Below, piece by piece: positions 35,791-43,448 of a DNA stretch of 64,000 bases. Positions within the stretch are counted from its first letter, which is position 1; every line of letters begins with the position of its first letter. The stretch is from an uncultured Clostridia bacterium. Lineage in GTDB: Bacteria; Bacillota; Dehalobacteriia; UBA4068; CALXSR01. The stretch lies in NCBI GenBank assembly GCA_944391215.1, contig CALXSR010000052.1, forward strand, positions 1 to 64,000, written 5' to 3'. A program made the position numbers and the translations under genes. Under the pieces are notes generated by a model. The model was not told the DNA's origin. It searched no databases and was given only the letters and a program-made list of their open reading frames with translations.

Positions 35791-36354
35791 TTGCTTTACT
35801 GGCAACTATTTACGGAGTTTTTTAAAACTGGTCTGTTCGCCATCGGTGGAGGACTTGCTACCTTACCTTTTTTATATGATATTGCCGATAAATATCCCTG
35901 GTTTGACCGCACCATGTTAACCGATATGGTTGCAATCTCGGAATCAACTCCCGGCCCTCTGGGCGTCAATATGGCAACCTATGCCGGTTTTAGCGCCGCA
36001 GGGGTTCTTGGCAGCCTATTAGCAACCTTTGGTTTAGTATTGCCTTCCTTGGTTATTATCATTATTGTTGCTCACTATTTAAAGCAGTTTAACCATAATA
36101 AATTTGTACAAGCAGGTTTTTATGGTTTACGTCCAGCCGTCACAGCGCTTATTGCAGCTGCCGGTTTTGAGGTTTTAAAAGTAGCTTTATTCCATATGGA
36201 TATCTATCAAATTACGCATAAAATCATAGATCTTTTGGATTTTAAAGCAATTATTCTATTTGGCTTATTGCTTTTTGCTACCAATAAATTTAAAAAGCAT
36301 CCTATTATATATATCGCAATGGCAGCAATCATTGGTATCGTATTTCAATTTTGA
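35791..36354 (+). CDS. chrA2: Chromate transporter family protein, short chain 2
   Basis: 187-residue partner of the preceding gene with the matching motif FKTGLFAIGGGLATLPFLYDI and ISESTPGPLGVNMATYAGF. It starts with TTG at 35791, 10 nt after AAGGAGG located in the end of the upstream gene, so the two are translated together. Five to six transmembrane helices. No chromate regulator (ChrB) is nearby, so the physiological substrate is open. Confidence 0.9.
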   Translation: MLYWQLFTEFFKTGLFAIGGGLATLPFLYDIADKYPWFDRTMLTDMVAISESTPGPLGVNMATYAGFSAAGVLGSLLATFGLVLPSLVIIIIVAHYLKQFNHNKFVQAGFYGLRPAVTALIAAAGFEVLKVALFHMDIYQITHKIIDLLDFKAIILFGLLLFATNKFKKHPIIYIAMAAIIGIVFQF

Positions 36355-36359
36355 TGAAT

Positions 36360-36387
36360 AAGGATAATTGGCCCTTACATCCTTTTT
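36360..36387 (+). terminator. Possible terminator after the chromate transporter pair
   Basis: AAGGAT/ATCCTT 6-bp stem with a 13-nt loop followed by TTTT. It overlaps the end of the convergent gene. Weak stem. Confidence 0.4.
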
Positions 36388-36797
36388 TCAAAATAATTAA
36401 AATATATTATCGATAAAACACCATGCATACCCATAGCACAGGCCATTAGGAGCAAAATATATAAGTCAGCGTTCATAAACAACAAAGTGAAAATAATAAA
36501 AGAGTAGATAAATAACATAGTTTGATTTGTTTTTTCACTGGCTTTCTGCCGAATTGCGCTATTTCTTTCGTCATAGAACTCGATATCCTTTTTCTTTTTT
36601 TCCATTGGATATTTCCGATACACAAAAATTTCTGTTAAATTAGTAACGGTAATTTCCAATAATACAATGCCAACAGCTGCTACCATGGAAAATAACAAAC
36701 GGTTTAATTCGATTACTTTAATGGCATAAAGTCCGCCTATCATGCAGACAACACCCATAATAAGTAAAATGATATTCCATGTCTTGTTTTGCGCCAT
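36375..36797 (-). CDS. Small membrane protein co-encoded with an XRE regulator
   Basis: 140-residue protein with four predicted transmembrane helices in two pairs (about residues 8-27, 33-55, 94-110, 112-132), separated by a charged loop containing FYDERNSAIRQKASEKT. This DERNxxIRxKA loop is seen in DUF2178-like membrane proteins that often accompany small helix-turn-helix regulators. It begins 3 bases after the XRE gene and shares its promoter. Function unknown; it may sense membrane or redox conditions for the regulator. Confidence 0.75.
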   Translation of the reverse strand: MAQNKTWNIILLIMGVVCMIGGLYAIKVIELNRLLFSMVAAVGIVLLEITVTNLTEIFVYRKYPMEKKKKDIEFYDERNSAIRQKASEKTNQTMLFIYSFIIFTLLFMNADLYILLLMACAMGMHGVLSIIYFNYFEKRM

Positions 36798-36800
36798 CTT

Positions 36801-36998
36801 TCATTCCTCCTCATAAATAAATATATCTTCAATGCGCAAATGAAACAATTTAGCAATTTTAAAAGCTAACAAAATAGAGGGATTATATCTTCCTTTCTCC
36901 AAAGAATTTACCGTTTGCCGGGAAACCTCCAAGAGTATGGCCAAATCCTCTTGGGTCATTTTTTTTTCTTTGCGGATTTCTTCCAAACGGTTACGCAA
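36801..36998 (-). CDS. XRE-family helix-turn-helix regulator (65 residues)
   Basis: Minimal Cro/CI-type DNA-binding protein: RLEEIRKEKKMTQEDLAILL, then EVSRQTVNSLEKGRYNPSI, then LFHLRIEDIFIYEEE. The set closely matches the YozG/short XRE group. Start is TTG at 36998 with AAAGGAGGGGG 5-6 nt upstream. Two copies of AAAGTTGACTTT flank its promoter in mirrored orientation, suggesting autoregulation and control of the divergent MATE gene. Confidence 0.9.
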   Translation of the reverse strand: MRNRLEEIRKEKKMTQEDLAILLEVSRQTVNSLEKGRYNPSILLAFKIAKLFHLRIEDIFIYEEE

Positions 36999-37015
36999 GA
37001 GAACCCCCTCCTTTC

Positions 37016-37095
37016 AAATAAATGTAAAGTCAACTTTCCATAAACAGCATAGCAAAATCCATCTTCAATGTCAAGTCAACTTTACATTTATTTGC
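37016..37095. promoter_or_regulatory. Promoter bracketed by two mirrored operator repeats (XRE/MATE intergenic region)
   Basis: On the minus strand TTGACA (37074-37069), 17 bases and TATGCT (37051-37046) form the XRE operon promoter. On each side lies an arm of a long inverted repeat: AAATAAATGTAAAGTCAACT (37017 onwards) and its mirror ending near 37094. Each arm contains the near-palindrome AAAGTTGACTTT. One arm covers the transcribed leader, the other the -35 region and upstream, as expected for repressor operators. Confidence 0.65.
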
Positions 37096-37123
37096 AAAAA
37101 ACAAAATACAAGGAGTGAGCAAA

Positions 37124-38509
37124 TTGAATCAAGCTTTAGGAGCTGATTTAGGAAAAGAATCTATTGGCAAATTATTATTTCAATTATCAGTACCAGCTAT
37201 AACAGCCCAACTTATCAATGTCCTCTATAATATGGTAGATCGCATGTATATAGGACATATTCCAGAAATTGGCGCCCATGCCCTAACCGGGGTTGGCGTT
37301 ACTATGCCAGTTATTATGGCGATTTCTGCTTTTGCTGCGTTGGTTAGCATGGGGGGCGCACCCCGTGCTTCCATTTTAATGGGAGAAAACAATCAAGAAA
37401 AAGCGCAAAAAATATTAGGGAACTGTACCTGTGCTCTTATCATGATTTCATTGCTTTTAACAATTGTATTCCAAATTTTTGGGCAACAAATTTTAATGAT
37501 GTTTGGAGCTAGTAATAACACAATAAACTATGCCTGGTCTTATATGCGCATTTATTCTTTGGGTACTATTTTTGTACAAATGTCCCTAGGCTTAAATGCT
37601 TTTATAACCGCCCAAGGATTTGCCAAAATAAGCATGTGTACCGTTTTAATCGGGGCAATTTGCAATACTATTTTAGATCCTATTTTCATTTTTCTTTTCC
37701 ATATGGGGGTTACCGGAGCAGCCTGGGCTACTATTTTATCACAAATGATATCCTGCCTTTGGGTATTGAAGTTTCTAACTTCTGAAAAAAGTGTTTTGCG
37801 CATAAAAAAAGCTAATTTAGGGATTTCAGCAAATATATTACTTCCCTGCTTAGCTTTAGGGCTTTCGCCATTTATTATGCAATTTACGGAAAGCGTTATT
37901 TCCGTTTGTTTTAATACTTCCTTACAAAATTACGGCGGAGATTTGGCAGTTGGTGCTATGACTATTTTATTAAGTGTTATGCAAATTGCTATGTTGCCCT
38001 TACAAGGGCTTACCCAAGGTGCACAACCTATCATCAGTTTTAATTATGGCGCGGGAAATCCCTATCGCGTTAAGCAAACGGTCCACCTTTTGCTGATTGT
38101 TTGTTTAACCTACTCCACCATGCTTTGGACGATCTGTATGTTTTTTCCACAACTATTTATCACTATTTTTACCGATAACGCCCAATTAGCCACTTTCACA
38201 GCATACACGATACGCATTTACATGGCCTGTTCCCTGCTGTTTGGTGCCCAAATTGCCTGCCAACAAACTTTTATTGCCCTGGGCAATGCAAAAACTTCCA
38301 TCTTTTTAGCATTATTAAGGAAAGTAATTTTAATTATTCCGCTTATTTATATCTTACCTCATTTTTTGGCTACCCCTGTTATAGGCGTTTTCCTAGCCGA
38401 ACCCATTGCCGATTTTCTAGCAGTTAGCACCACGGTATGTTTATTCACCATTTCTTTTCGCCGTTTAATGAAAAAAATGATGCAATCTCCCTCCGTCCCT
38501 ATTCTATAA
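37124..38509 (+). CDS. MATE-family multidrug efflux transporter
   Basis: 461-residue membrane protein with 12 hydrophobic segments. LLFQLSVPAITAQLINVLYNMVDRMYIGHI at the N-terminus and GLTQGAQPIISFNYGAGN in the second half are MATE signatures. A GTG at 37115 overlaps the ribosome site; the TTG at 37124, 8 nt after AAGGAG, is the likely start. Divergent from the XRE regulator and sharing its operator region, so expression is probably controlled by that repressor. Substrates (drugs, cationic compounds) are not deducible. Confidence 0.92.
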   Translation: MNQALGADLGKESIGKLLFQLSVPAITAQLINVLYNMVDRMYIGHIPEIGAHALTGVGVTMPVIMAISAFAALVSMGGAPRASILMGENNQEKAQKILGNCTCALIMISLLLTIVFQIFGQQILMMFGASNNTINYAWSYMRIYSLGTIFVQMSLGLNAFITAQGFAKISMCTVLIGAICNTILDPIFIFLFHMGVTGAAWATILSQMISCLWVLKFLTSEKSVLRIKKANLGISANILLPCLALGLSPFIMQFTESVISVCFNTSLQNYGGDLAVGAMTILLSVMQIAMLPLQGLTQGAQPIISFNYGAGNPYRVKQTVHLLLIVCLTYSTMLWTICMFFPQLFITIFTDNAQLATFTAYTIRIYMACSLLFGAQIACQQTFIALGNAKTSIFLALLRKVILIIPLIYILPHFLATPVIGVFLAEPIADFLAVSTTVCLFTISFRRLMKKMMQSPSVPIL

Positions 38510-38524
38510 AAGGATGGAGTGTTG

Positions 38525-39565
38525 CTATTCAAAAAAAATTCGAAAAGCAGTCGGTAAGGAATATTTTTCTTCTAACTCGTCTTTTTTTACCCAAAGCCAG
38601 TTTTCCTCCTTTGCTTCTCCCCTAACCATAATATCATAACTTTGCATATGCCATTCTATATGAGTAAAAACATGCTTTGCTTTTTTCCCTATGAAAAATT
38701 TTTCCACCACCAATCCGATTGTTTCTAAATATTTTACGATTTCTTGCCCCTCTACCAATCCCGTTATGTTTGGAAATTCCCAAAGACCGGCTAACAGACC
38801 TTTTGCTTCTCTTTTGTGAATTGCAATTTTATCTCCCTGATATAATAAAAATACCGTCCTATCTTCTATCCGTCTTGCATTTTTTACTTTTTTCACAGGA
38901 AACGCCAAAACTGTACCTTCGGCATTTGCACGACAAATGGCTTGCAATGGACAATCCGCACAACGTGGCATCCCATTTGGCAAACAAACAGTAGCCCCCA
39001 ATTCCATAAGGGCCTGATTAAAGTCACCGGCTCTCTGTTGTGGGATCATATTTTGTAAAAGCACACGAAAATGCCTTTTTACCACATTAGATAAAATATC
39101 CCCATCATAAGCCAAAAGACGGGCTAAAACACGTAAAACATTACCATCTACCGCCGGGACCGGAATACCATAGGCAATGGATGCAATTGCTCCCGCTGTA
39201 TATTCTCCAATTCCAGGTAAAGATAATAATTGCTCATAGGAAGCTGGCAACTTACCATTAAACTTTAAAATAATTTGCTGCGCAGCTTTTTTTAAATTCC
39301 TAGCTCGGTTATAATAACCAAGCCCTTCCCAAAGTTTTAATAATTTATCCTCTGATAAAGCAGCCAAGGATGCAATATCCGGTGCTTCGGCAAAGAAACG
39401 GTCAAAAAATGGTTTTACCGCCTCTACCCTGGTTTGCTGTAACATAATTTCCGAGAGCCATACACGATAAGGGGTTGGGTATTCCCGCCACGGCAATATT
39501 CGTGCTTTTTTATCATACCAAGCTAATAATGGCGCCACTATTATGGTTAATTCTTGTTCAGTCAT
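38525..39565 (-). CDS. mutY: A/G-specific adenine DNA glycosylase
   Basis: 346-residue base-excision repair enzyme that removes adenine opposite 8-oxoguanine, complementing MutM in this window. The HhH motif is LPGIGEYTAGAIASIAYG, the catalytic Asp is in VDGNVLRVLARL, and four cysteines (CLPNGMPRCADCPLQAIC) bind the 4Fe-4S cluster. The C-terminal NUDIX-like domain senses oxoguanine. The start overlaps the end of the upstream LD-carboxypeptidase gene by 8 bases. Confidence 0.95.
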   Translation of the reverse strand: MTEQELTIIVAPLLAWYDKKARILPWREYPTPYRVWLSEIMLQQTRVEAVKPFFDRFFAEAPDIASLAALSEDKLLKLWEGLGYYNRARNLKKAAQQIILKFNGKLPASYEQLLSLPGIGEYTAGAIASIAYGIPVPAVDGNVLRVLARLLAYDGDILSNVVKRHFRVLLQNMIPQQRAGDFNQALMELGATVCLPNGMPRCADCPLQAICRANAEGTVLAFPVKKVKNARRIEDRTVFLLYQGDKIAIHKREAKGLLAGLWEFPNITGLVEGQEIVKYLETIGLVVEKFFIGKKAKHVFTHIEWHMQSYDIMVRGEAKEENWLWVKKDELEEKYSLPTAFRIFFE

Positions 39566-40466
39566 GCCCTAATGTTTTCTCCTGAAATTTTAAAGTTCCT
39601 TGATCCGCATTCAAAGTGGCCTGTACCCCAATAGGGATAATACCATGATGCGTCCCATGCCCAAAATCATCACATTTAGCCACCGGAATTTGATATCGCT
39701 CCCCGATTCTTTGCAGCATTTGCTCAATTTCTTCATAATAATCTTCCGAATAATGACCAAACAAAAGACCAGTAACTTGTTTCATAAAACCGCTTTGTTC
39801 AATATGCGAAAAATATTTGCTGACCATGGCCGGTTTACTGAACCGGATATGGTCTTCGATAAACAAAATATATTTTTTGCTTTTATCATAGGGAAAATAC
39901 GCTCCATTTAACATAATGGCAAAATTTGCTAAAAACCCGCCTATTGTTTCTCCTTCTGCACTACCTGGGCATATGGTTCGCCATTTGCTACCGGTATCCA
40001 TAAACGGTTTTTCCGCCATCAATCGATTTTCCCATACTTGCATATTATAAGGCACTGGAGAGGTAAAAGCTTTCCAGGTAAAACCATAATAGGTTACCAT
40101 ATGACAATGCGCACTTATCGCATTTAGCAAGGTAGTGGAATCACTATAACTGCAAATAATTTTAGGATTTTCCTGAATCAAATCAAAATCCAAATACGGC
40201 AACATTTCATTACAAACTTCCCCGCCACCAAATAAAAGCATTTTTACTTCTGTATCTGTAATCATTTGATGCAAGTCTGCGGTTCTTTCTTCTGGGGTTG
40301 CCGCAAAACCATAGGTATTTTTAAAAGCATTATCAGCAAACTTTACCTGAAACCCCACTTGTTCCATATTCTTTTTGGCAACTGCAATTTCTTCCTTTGT
40401 TAAGGCAATACAAGGTGCAATAATCCCTATCGTATCTCCTAAGGATAATTTTTGTGGTTTTAGCAT
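39558..40466 (-). CDS. LD-carboxypeptidase / microcin-immunity-like S66 peptidase
   Basis: 302-residue serine peptidase of family S66, which trims the terminal D-Ala from murein tetrapeptides or hydrolyses microcin C-type compounds. Motifs are LSLGDTIGIIAPC at the N-terminus, FGGGEVCNEMLPYLD, the nucleophile region SYSDSTTLLNAI, and the catalytic His region DFGHGTHHGIIPIG. AGAAGGAGG precedes the ATG. Followed by an overlapping mutY gene. LdcA versus MccF function cannot be separated from sequence. Confidence 0.88.
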   Translation of the reverse strand: MLKPQKLSLGDTIGIIAPCIALTKEEIAVAKKNMEQVGFQVKFADNAFKNTYGFAATPEERTADLHQMITDTEVKMLLFGGGEVCNEMLPYLDFDLIQENPKIICSYSDSTTLLNAISAHCHMVTYYGFTWKAFTSPVPYNMQVWENRLMAEKPFMDTGSKWRTICPGSAEGETIGGFLANFAIMLNGAYFPYDKSKKYILFIEDHIRFSKPAMVSKYFSHIEQSGFMKQVTGLLFGHYSEDYYEEIEQMLQRIGERYQIPVAKCDDFGHGTHHGIIPIGVQATLNADQGTLKFQEKTLGHD

Positions 40467-40495
40467 TTTCTGAACCTCCTTCTAAAACAATAGTA

Positions 40496-40523
40496 AGAAT
40501 CCCTGCTAAAAGGCAGGGATTCT
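40496..40523 (-). terminator. Hairpin after the amino acid ABC operon
   Basis: Strong 11-bp stem (AGAATCCCTGC/GCAGGGATTCT) with a 6-nt loop just after the ATPase stop. The following T tract is weak, so termination efficiency is uncertain. Confidence 0.55.
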
Positions 40524-40530
40524 AAAACAT

Positions 40531-41277
40531 TTACGACAAAATACTATCGATAAATTCTTTGATTCTACGGTCTTTGGGATGATCAAAAATATCTTCCTTA
40601 GTGCCCTCCGCAATGATTTCTTTATCACACATAAATAAAATTTTACTGGCTGCCTCTTTGGCGAAGCCCATTTCATGCGTAACTACCACCATTGTCATTT
40701 TTTCTTCGGCCAATTTTTTCATAACGCTTAATACTTCAGACGTTAATTGTGGGTCTAAAGAAGAGGTAGGTTCATCGAATAACAGCATATCTGGATTCAT
40801 CATTAAAGCGCGAGCAATCGCTACTCTTTGTTTTTGGCCCCCCGATAAAGCAGAAGGATAAACATCTGCTTTATCAGATAAACCAACTTCTTGCAAAAGC
40901 TTCTTTGCTCTTTGTATCGCTTGTTCTCGCGGTTCTTTTTTCACACTAACCGGAGCACAAACTAAATTATCCAGAACAGACATATGTGGGAATAAGTTAA
41001 AACTTTGAAAAACCATTCCCATTTTAGCACATATCTGTTGCGCCTTTTTATCTTGCACATAAACGCCGTCTTGCATAAGAAATTCATTTTCTACCATAAT
41101 GTCGCCGGCATCCGCTTTTTCTAGATCAATCAAGCAACGCAACATTGTACTTTTACCGGAACCGGAGGGTCCTATAACCGCTACCGTCTCGCCCTTTTCA
41201 ACAGAAAAAGAAACGCCATCAAGCACTTGCAAATCGCCAAAGCTTTTCTTTAATCCTTTTACTTCTAACATTTTCAT
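40531..41277 (-). CDS. Amino acid ABC transporter ATP-binding protein
   Basis: 248-residue ATPase of the polar amino acid uptake family (GlnQ/ArtP type). Walker [11 protein letters not shown]-loop [17 protein letters not shown], signature [15 protein letters not shown], Walker [14 protein letters not shown]. It is the third gene of an SBP-permease-ATPase operon, 15 bases after the permease. The ribosome site is weak (GGTG); an ATG two codons later is an alternative start. Confidence 0.96.
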   Translation of the reverse strand: MKMLEVKGLKKSFGDLQVLDGVSFSVEKGETVAVIGPSGSGKSTMLRCLIDLEKADAGDIMVENEFLMQDGVYVQDKKAQQICAKMGMVFQSFNLFPHMSVLDNLVCAPVSVKKEPREQAIQRAKKLLQEVGLSDKADVYPSALSGGQKQRVAIARALMMNPDMLLFDEPTSSLDPQLTSEVLSVMKKLAEEKMTMVVVTHEMGFAKEAASKILFMCDKEIIAEGTKEDIFDHPKDRRIKEFIDSILS

Positions 41278-41292
41278 ATGTATCTACACCAA

Positions 41293-41955
41293 CTAATAAC
41301 TGTATTTTTTTTCCATATAGGCAAAAAACTTTGTTAAAACAAAATTCATTACTAAATAGAAAAGAGCAGCTACCAAATAAGCACTGGCATTTACATCTGC
41401 ATTTACCCTTGCTTTTGCAAAATAAAGAATTTCGGTTACCCCAATGGCTGTAACAAGGGCAGTATCTTTTACCAAGGTAATACTTTCATTGCTAATAGAA
41501 GGTAAAGTAACCCTTAATAACTGCGGTAAAACGATTTTGGTTAGCGTTTGTTTTTTACTTAAGCCCAACACTTTGGCTGCCTCGTATTGCCCTTTATCAA
41601 TAGCCAATAATCCGCCCCGAAATATTTCACAGAAATAAGCGGCATAATTTAATACGAATGCTACCAAAGCCGCTTGCATACGAGAAAGCGTCAACGCTTC
41701 CCGAAACAAAGGGTTATCAGAAATAAGCGCTAAACCATAATAGAAAAAGAACAACTGTAAAAGCAGCGGGGTGCCACGCATAATCCAAACATAAAAACCA
41801 GTAATGGCCTTTACAATTTTAATTTTGCTGGTACGAAAAAAAGTGAGCATTAAGCCCAAAGGCATAGATAATATGATTGTGACAAAGAATATTTCTAAAG
41901 TATATTTAATACCGTCCATCATCAAAAGGGCGATACTAAACAAATAGTTCATCAT
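41293..41955 (-). CDS. Amino acid ABC transporter permease
   Basis: 220-residue inner-membrane permease with five transmembrane helices of the His/Glu/Gln/Arg/opine family. YVWIMRGTPLLLQLFFFYYGLA and the EAA loop YEAAKVLGLSKKQTLTKIVLPQ are diagnostic. It lies between the SBP gene (22 bases upstream) and the ATPase, and presumably works as a homodimer. Confidence 0.95.
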   Translation of the reverse strand: MMNYLFSIALLMMDGIKYTLEIFFVTIILSMPLGLMLTFFRTSKIKIVKAITGFYVWIMRGTPLLLQLFFFYYGLALISDNPLFREALTLSRMQAALVAFVLNYAAYFCEIFRGGLLAIDKGQYEAAKVLGLSKKQTLTKIVLPQLLRVTLPSISNESITLVKDTALVTAIGVTEILYFAKARVNADVNASAYLVAALFYLVMNFVLTKFFAYMEKKYSY

Positions 41956-41977
41956 ATTTTATACCATACCTAATTAT

Positions 41978-42877
41978 TTATTTTGCGGCACTTCCGTCTT
42001 CAGCAGTTTGCGCATCATTAGTAATAATATATTTACCAACTACTTCATCCACCACAAAAGCATCTACTCGGCCAGCTTTTAAATCCATAAAAGCGGAAAC
42101 ATTTTCCGGATATTCTACAACTTCTTTTACATCTTTGGCAATTTCATTGGCATTTAACGCGTCCAAAGCAGAAGAACCTTTTTGCAAACCAATTACTTTG
42201 TCTTTCAAATCAGCAATCGTTTTAATATCGGAATCTCCAGGTACAATAATAATTTGACGGTTGCCAATATAAGGTTTGGCAATAAACATAGCGGCTAACC
42301 GATCATCATTTACGCTCATCCCATTCCAAATACAATCGATTTTACCGGAATTCAATTCCATTTCTTTTGCGTCCCAATCAATTGGTTGTACTACCAATTC
42401 CACACCCATTCGTTTGGCAACTTCAGTAGCCAAATCAATATCAAAACCAACAATATTATTTTCTTCATCGCGGAAACCCATAGGTGGGAAGCTATCATCC
42501 AAACCTAAAACAAAAGTCTTTTTATCTAAAACATTCTGCAAAGAGTTATCATCTTCCGCGGCTTCCGTTTCTTCATAATATTCGACGTCTTTCAACATTT
42601 TATCTTCGCCGAACCATTTATTGGAAATTTCAGCGGCAGTTCCATCTTCCATCATTGCATCTAACTGCTTTTGCACCTCCAAACCCAAAGCAATGTCACC
42701 GTTTCTAAAGCCAATCGCATAATTTTCCGCCCCAAAATCTTCTTCTAAAACAACAAAAGCAGCTGTTTTTTCAGGTTCTTGCGGATCTACCGGTTTCTTT
42801 TCCCCACAGCCAGTCAAAGCGAAAGCAGCCATCCCAAATACCAAAGTAACACCCAATAATTTAGTCCATTTTTTCAT
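41978..42877 (-). CDS. Amino acid ABC substrate-binding lipoprotein, circularly permuted
   Basis: 299-residue family 3 binding protein with a lipoprotein signal (FALTGC, Cys 24). The domain order is unusual. Residues 41-92 (VVLEEDFGAENYAIGF ... ISNKWFGED) correspond to what normally forms the C-terminal end of these proteins. Residues 112-290 (FVLGLDDSFPPMGF ... AFVVDEVVGKYIIT) correspond to the normal beginning through the second lobe, and the protein stops there. A 19-residue acidic linker joins the two. This is a natural circular permutation, as expected from tandem duplication followed by loss of the outer parts. I chose the ATG at 42877 after AAGGAAGGTG. Operon partners are the permease and ATPase. 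Ligand is probably a polar amino acid. Confidence 0.9.
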   Translation of the reverse strand: MKKWTKLLGVTLVFGMAAFALTGCGEKKPVDPQEPEKTAAFVVLEEDFGAENYAIGFRNGDIALGLEVQKQLDAMMEDGTAAEISNKWFGEDKMLKDVEYYEETEAAEDDNSLQNVLDKKTFVLGLDDSFPPMGFRDEENNIVGFDIDLATEVAKRMGVELVVQPIDWDAKEMELNSGKIDCIWNGMSVNDDRLAAMFIAKPYIGNRQIIIVPGDSDIKTIADLKDKVIGLQKGSSALDALNANEIAKDVKEVVEYPENVSAFMDLKAGRVDAFVVDEVVGKYIITNDAQTAEDGSAAK

Positions 42878-42958
42878 CAAACTAACACCTTCCTTAAATT
42901 TCTTATTGACGAATGATAGAACTTGACCTATTATCTTCATAAAAGGTCAGCTTTTAAT

Positions 42959-42967
42959 ATTATATCA
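42959..42967 (-). promoter_or_regulatory. Extended -10 promoter for the amino acid ABC operon
   Basis: TGATATAAT on the minus strand, 85 bases before the SBP start. An inverted repeat TGACCT...AGGTCA (42923-42949) in the leader could be an operator or hairpin. Confidence 0.5.
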
Positions 42968-42996
42968 TAATTCTTTATAAATTTCGCTAACTTTTC

Positions 42997-43362
42997 TCAT
43001 CTTTGCGGTATAATTTCAATCCAATAGCCATCCGGATCATGAATAAAATAAATTCCCATGGCAGGGTTTTCATAACATATACAATTCATTGCTTCGTGTT
43101 TTTTATGTAATGTTTCATATTCATCGGTTACAAAGGCCAAATGATACTCCAATTCCCCCAAATCATATGGTTTTACCCTCCCTTTTAAATAAGTAAGCTC
43201 AAGTGTAAAATTACTATGCCCATCGCCTAAATAAACCAATTTGAAGGTTTTATTAGCATCTTCTTTTTCCCTTACCACCTGTAAATTTAAGGCTTCTTTA
43301 TAAAAAGCCAAACTTTTTTCCAAATCAATTACATTAAAATTAAAATGATTAAATGTAATCAT
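42997..43362 (-). CDS. Glyoxalase/VOC-family protein (lactoylglutathione lyase-like)
   Basis: 121-residue metalloprotein of the vicinal oxygen chelate fold. FNHFNFNVIDLEKSLAFYKEAL starts the first beta-alpha-beta-beta-beta unit (His ligand), LELTYL carries the first Glu, HLAFVTDEYETLHKKH starts the second unit (His) and YFIHDPDGYWIEIIPQ ends with the last Glu. All four metal ligands are present, so it is probably glyoxalase I removing methylglyoxal or a close relative. Single gene. Confidence 0.85.
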   Translation of the reverse strand: MITFNHFNFNVIDLEKSLAFYKEALNLQVVREKEDANKTFKLVYLGDGHSNFTLELTYLKGRVKPYDLGELEYHLAFVTDEYETLHKKHEAMNCICYENPAMGIYFIHDPDGYWIEIIPQR

Positions 43363-43401
43363 AGTATAATCTCCTTTTTTCTTTATTTTAATTTTTTAAA
43401 C

Positions 43402-43434
43402 CAAAAAGAAAAGGCTATCCAATGGATAGCCTTT
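43402..43434 (-). terminator. Terminator of the amidohydrolase gene
   Basis: Perfect 11-bp stem AAAGGCTATCC/GGATAGCCTTT with a 3-nt loop, followed by TCTTTTT on the minus strand. Confidence 0.9.
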
Positions 43435-43448
43435 CAACCAAACAAACA

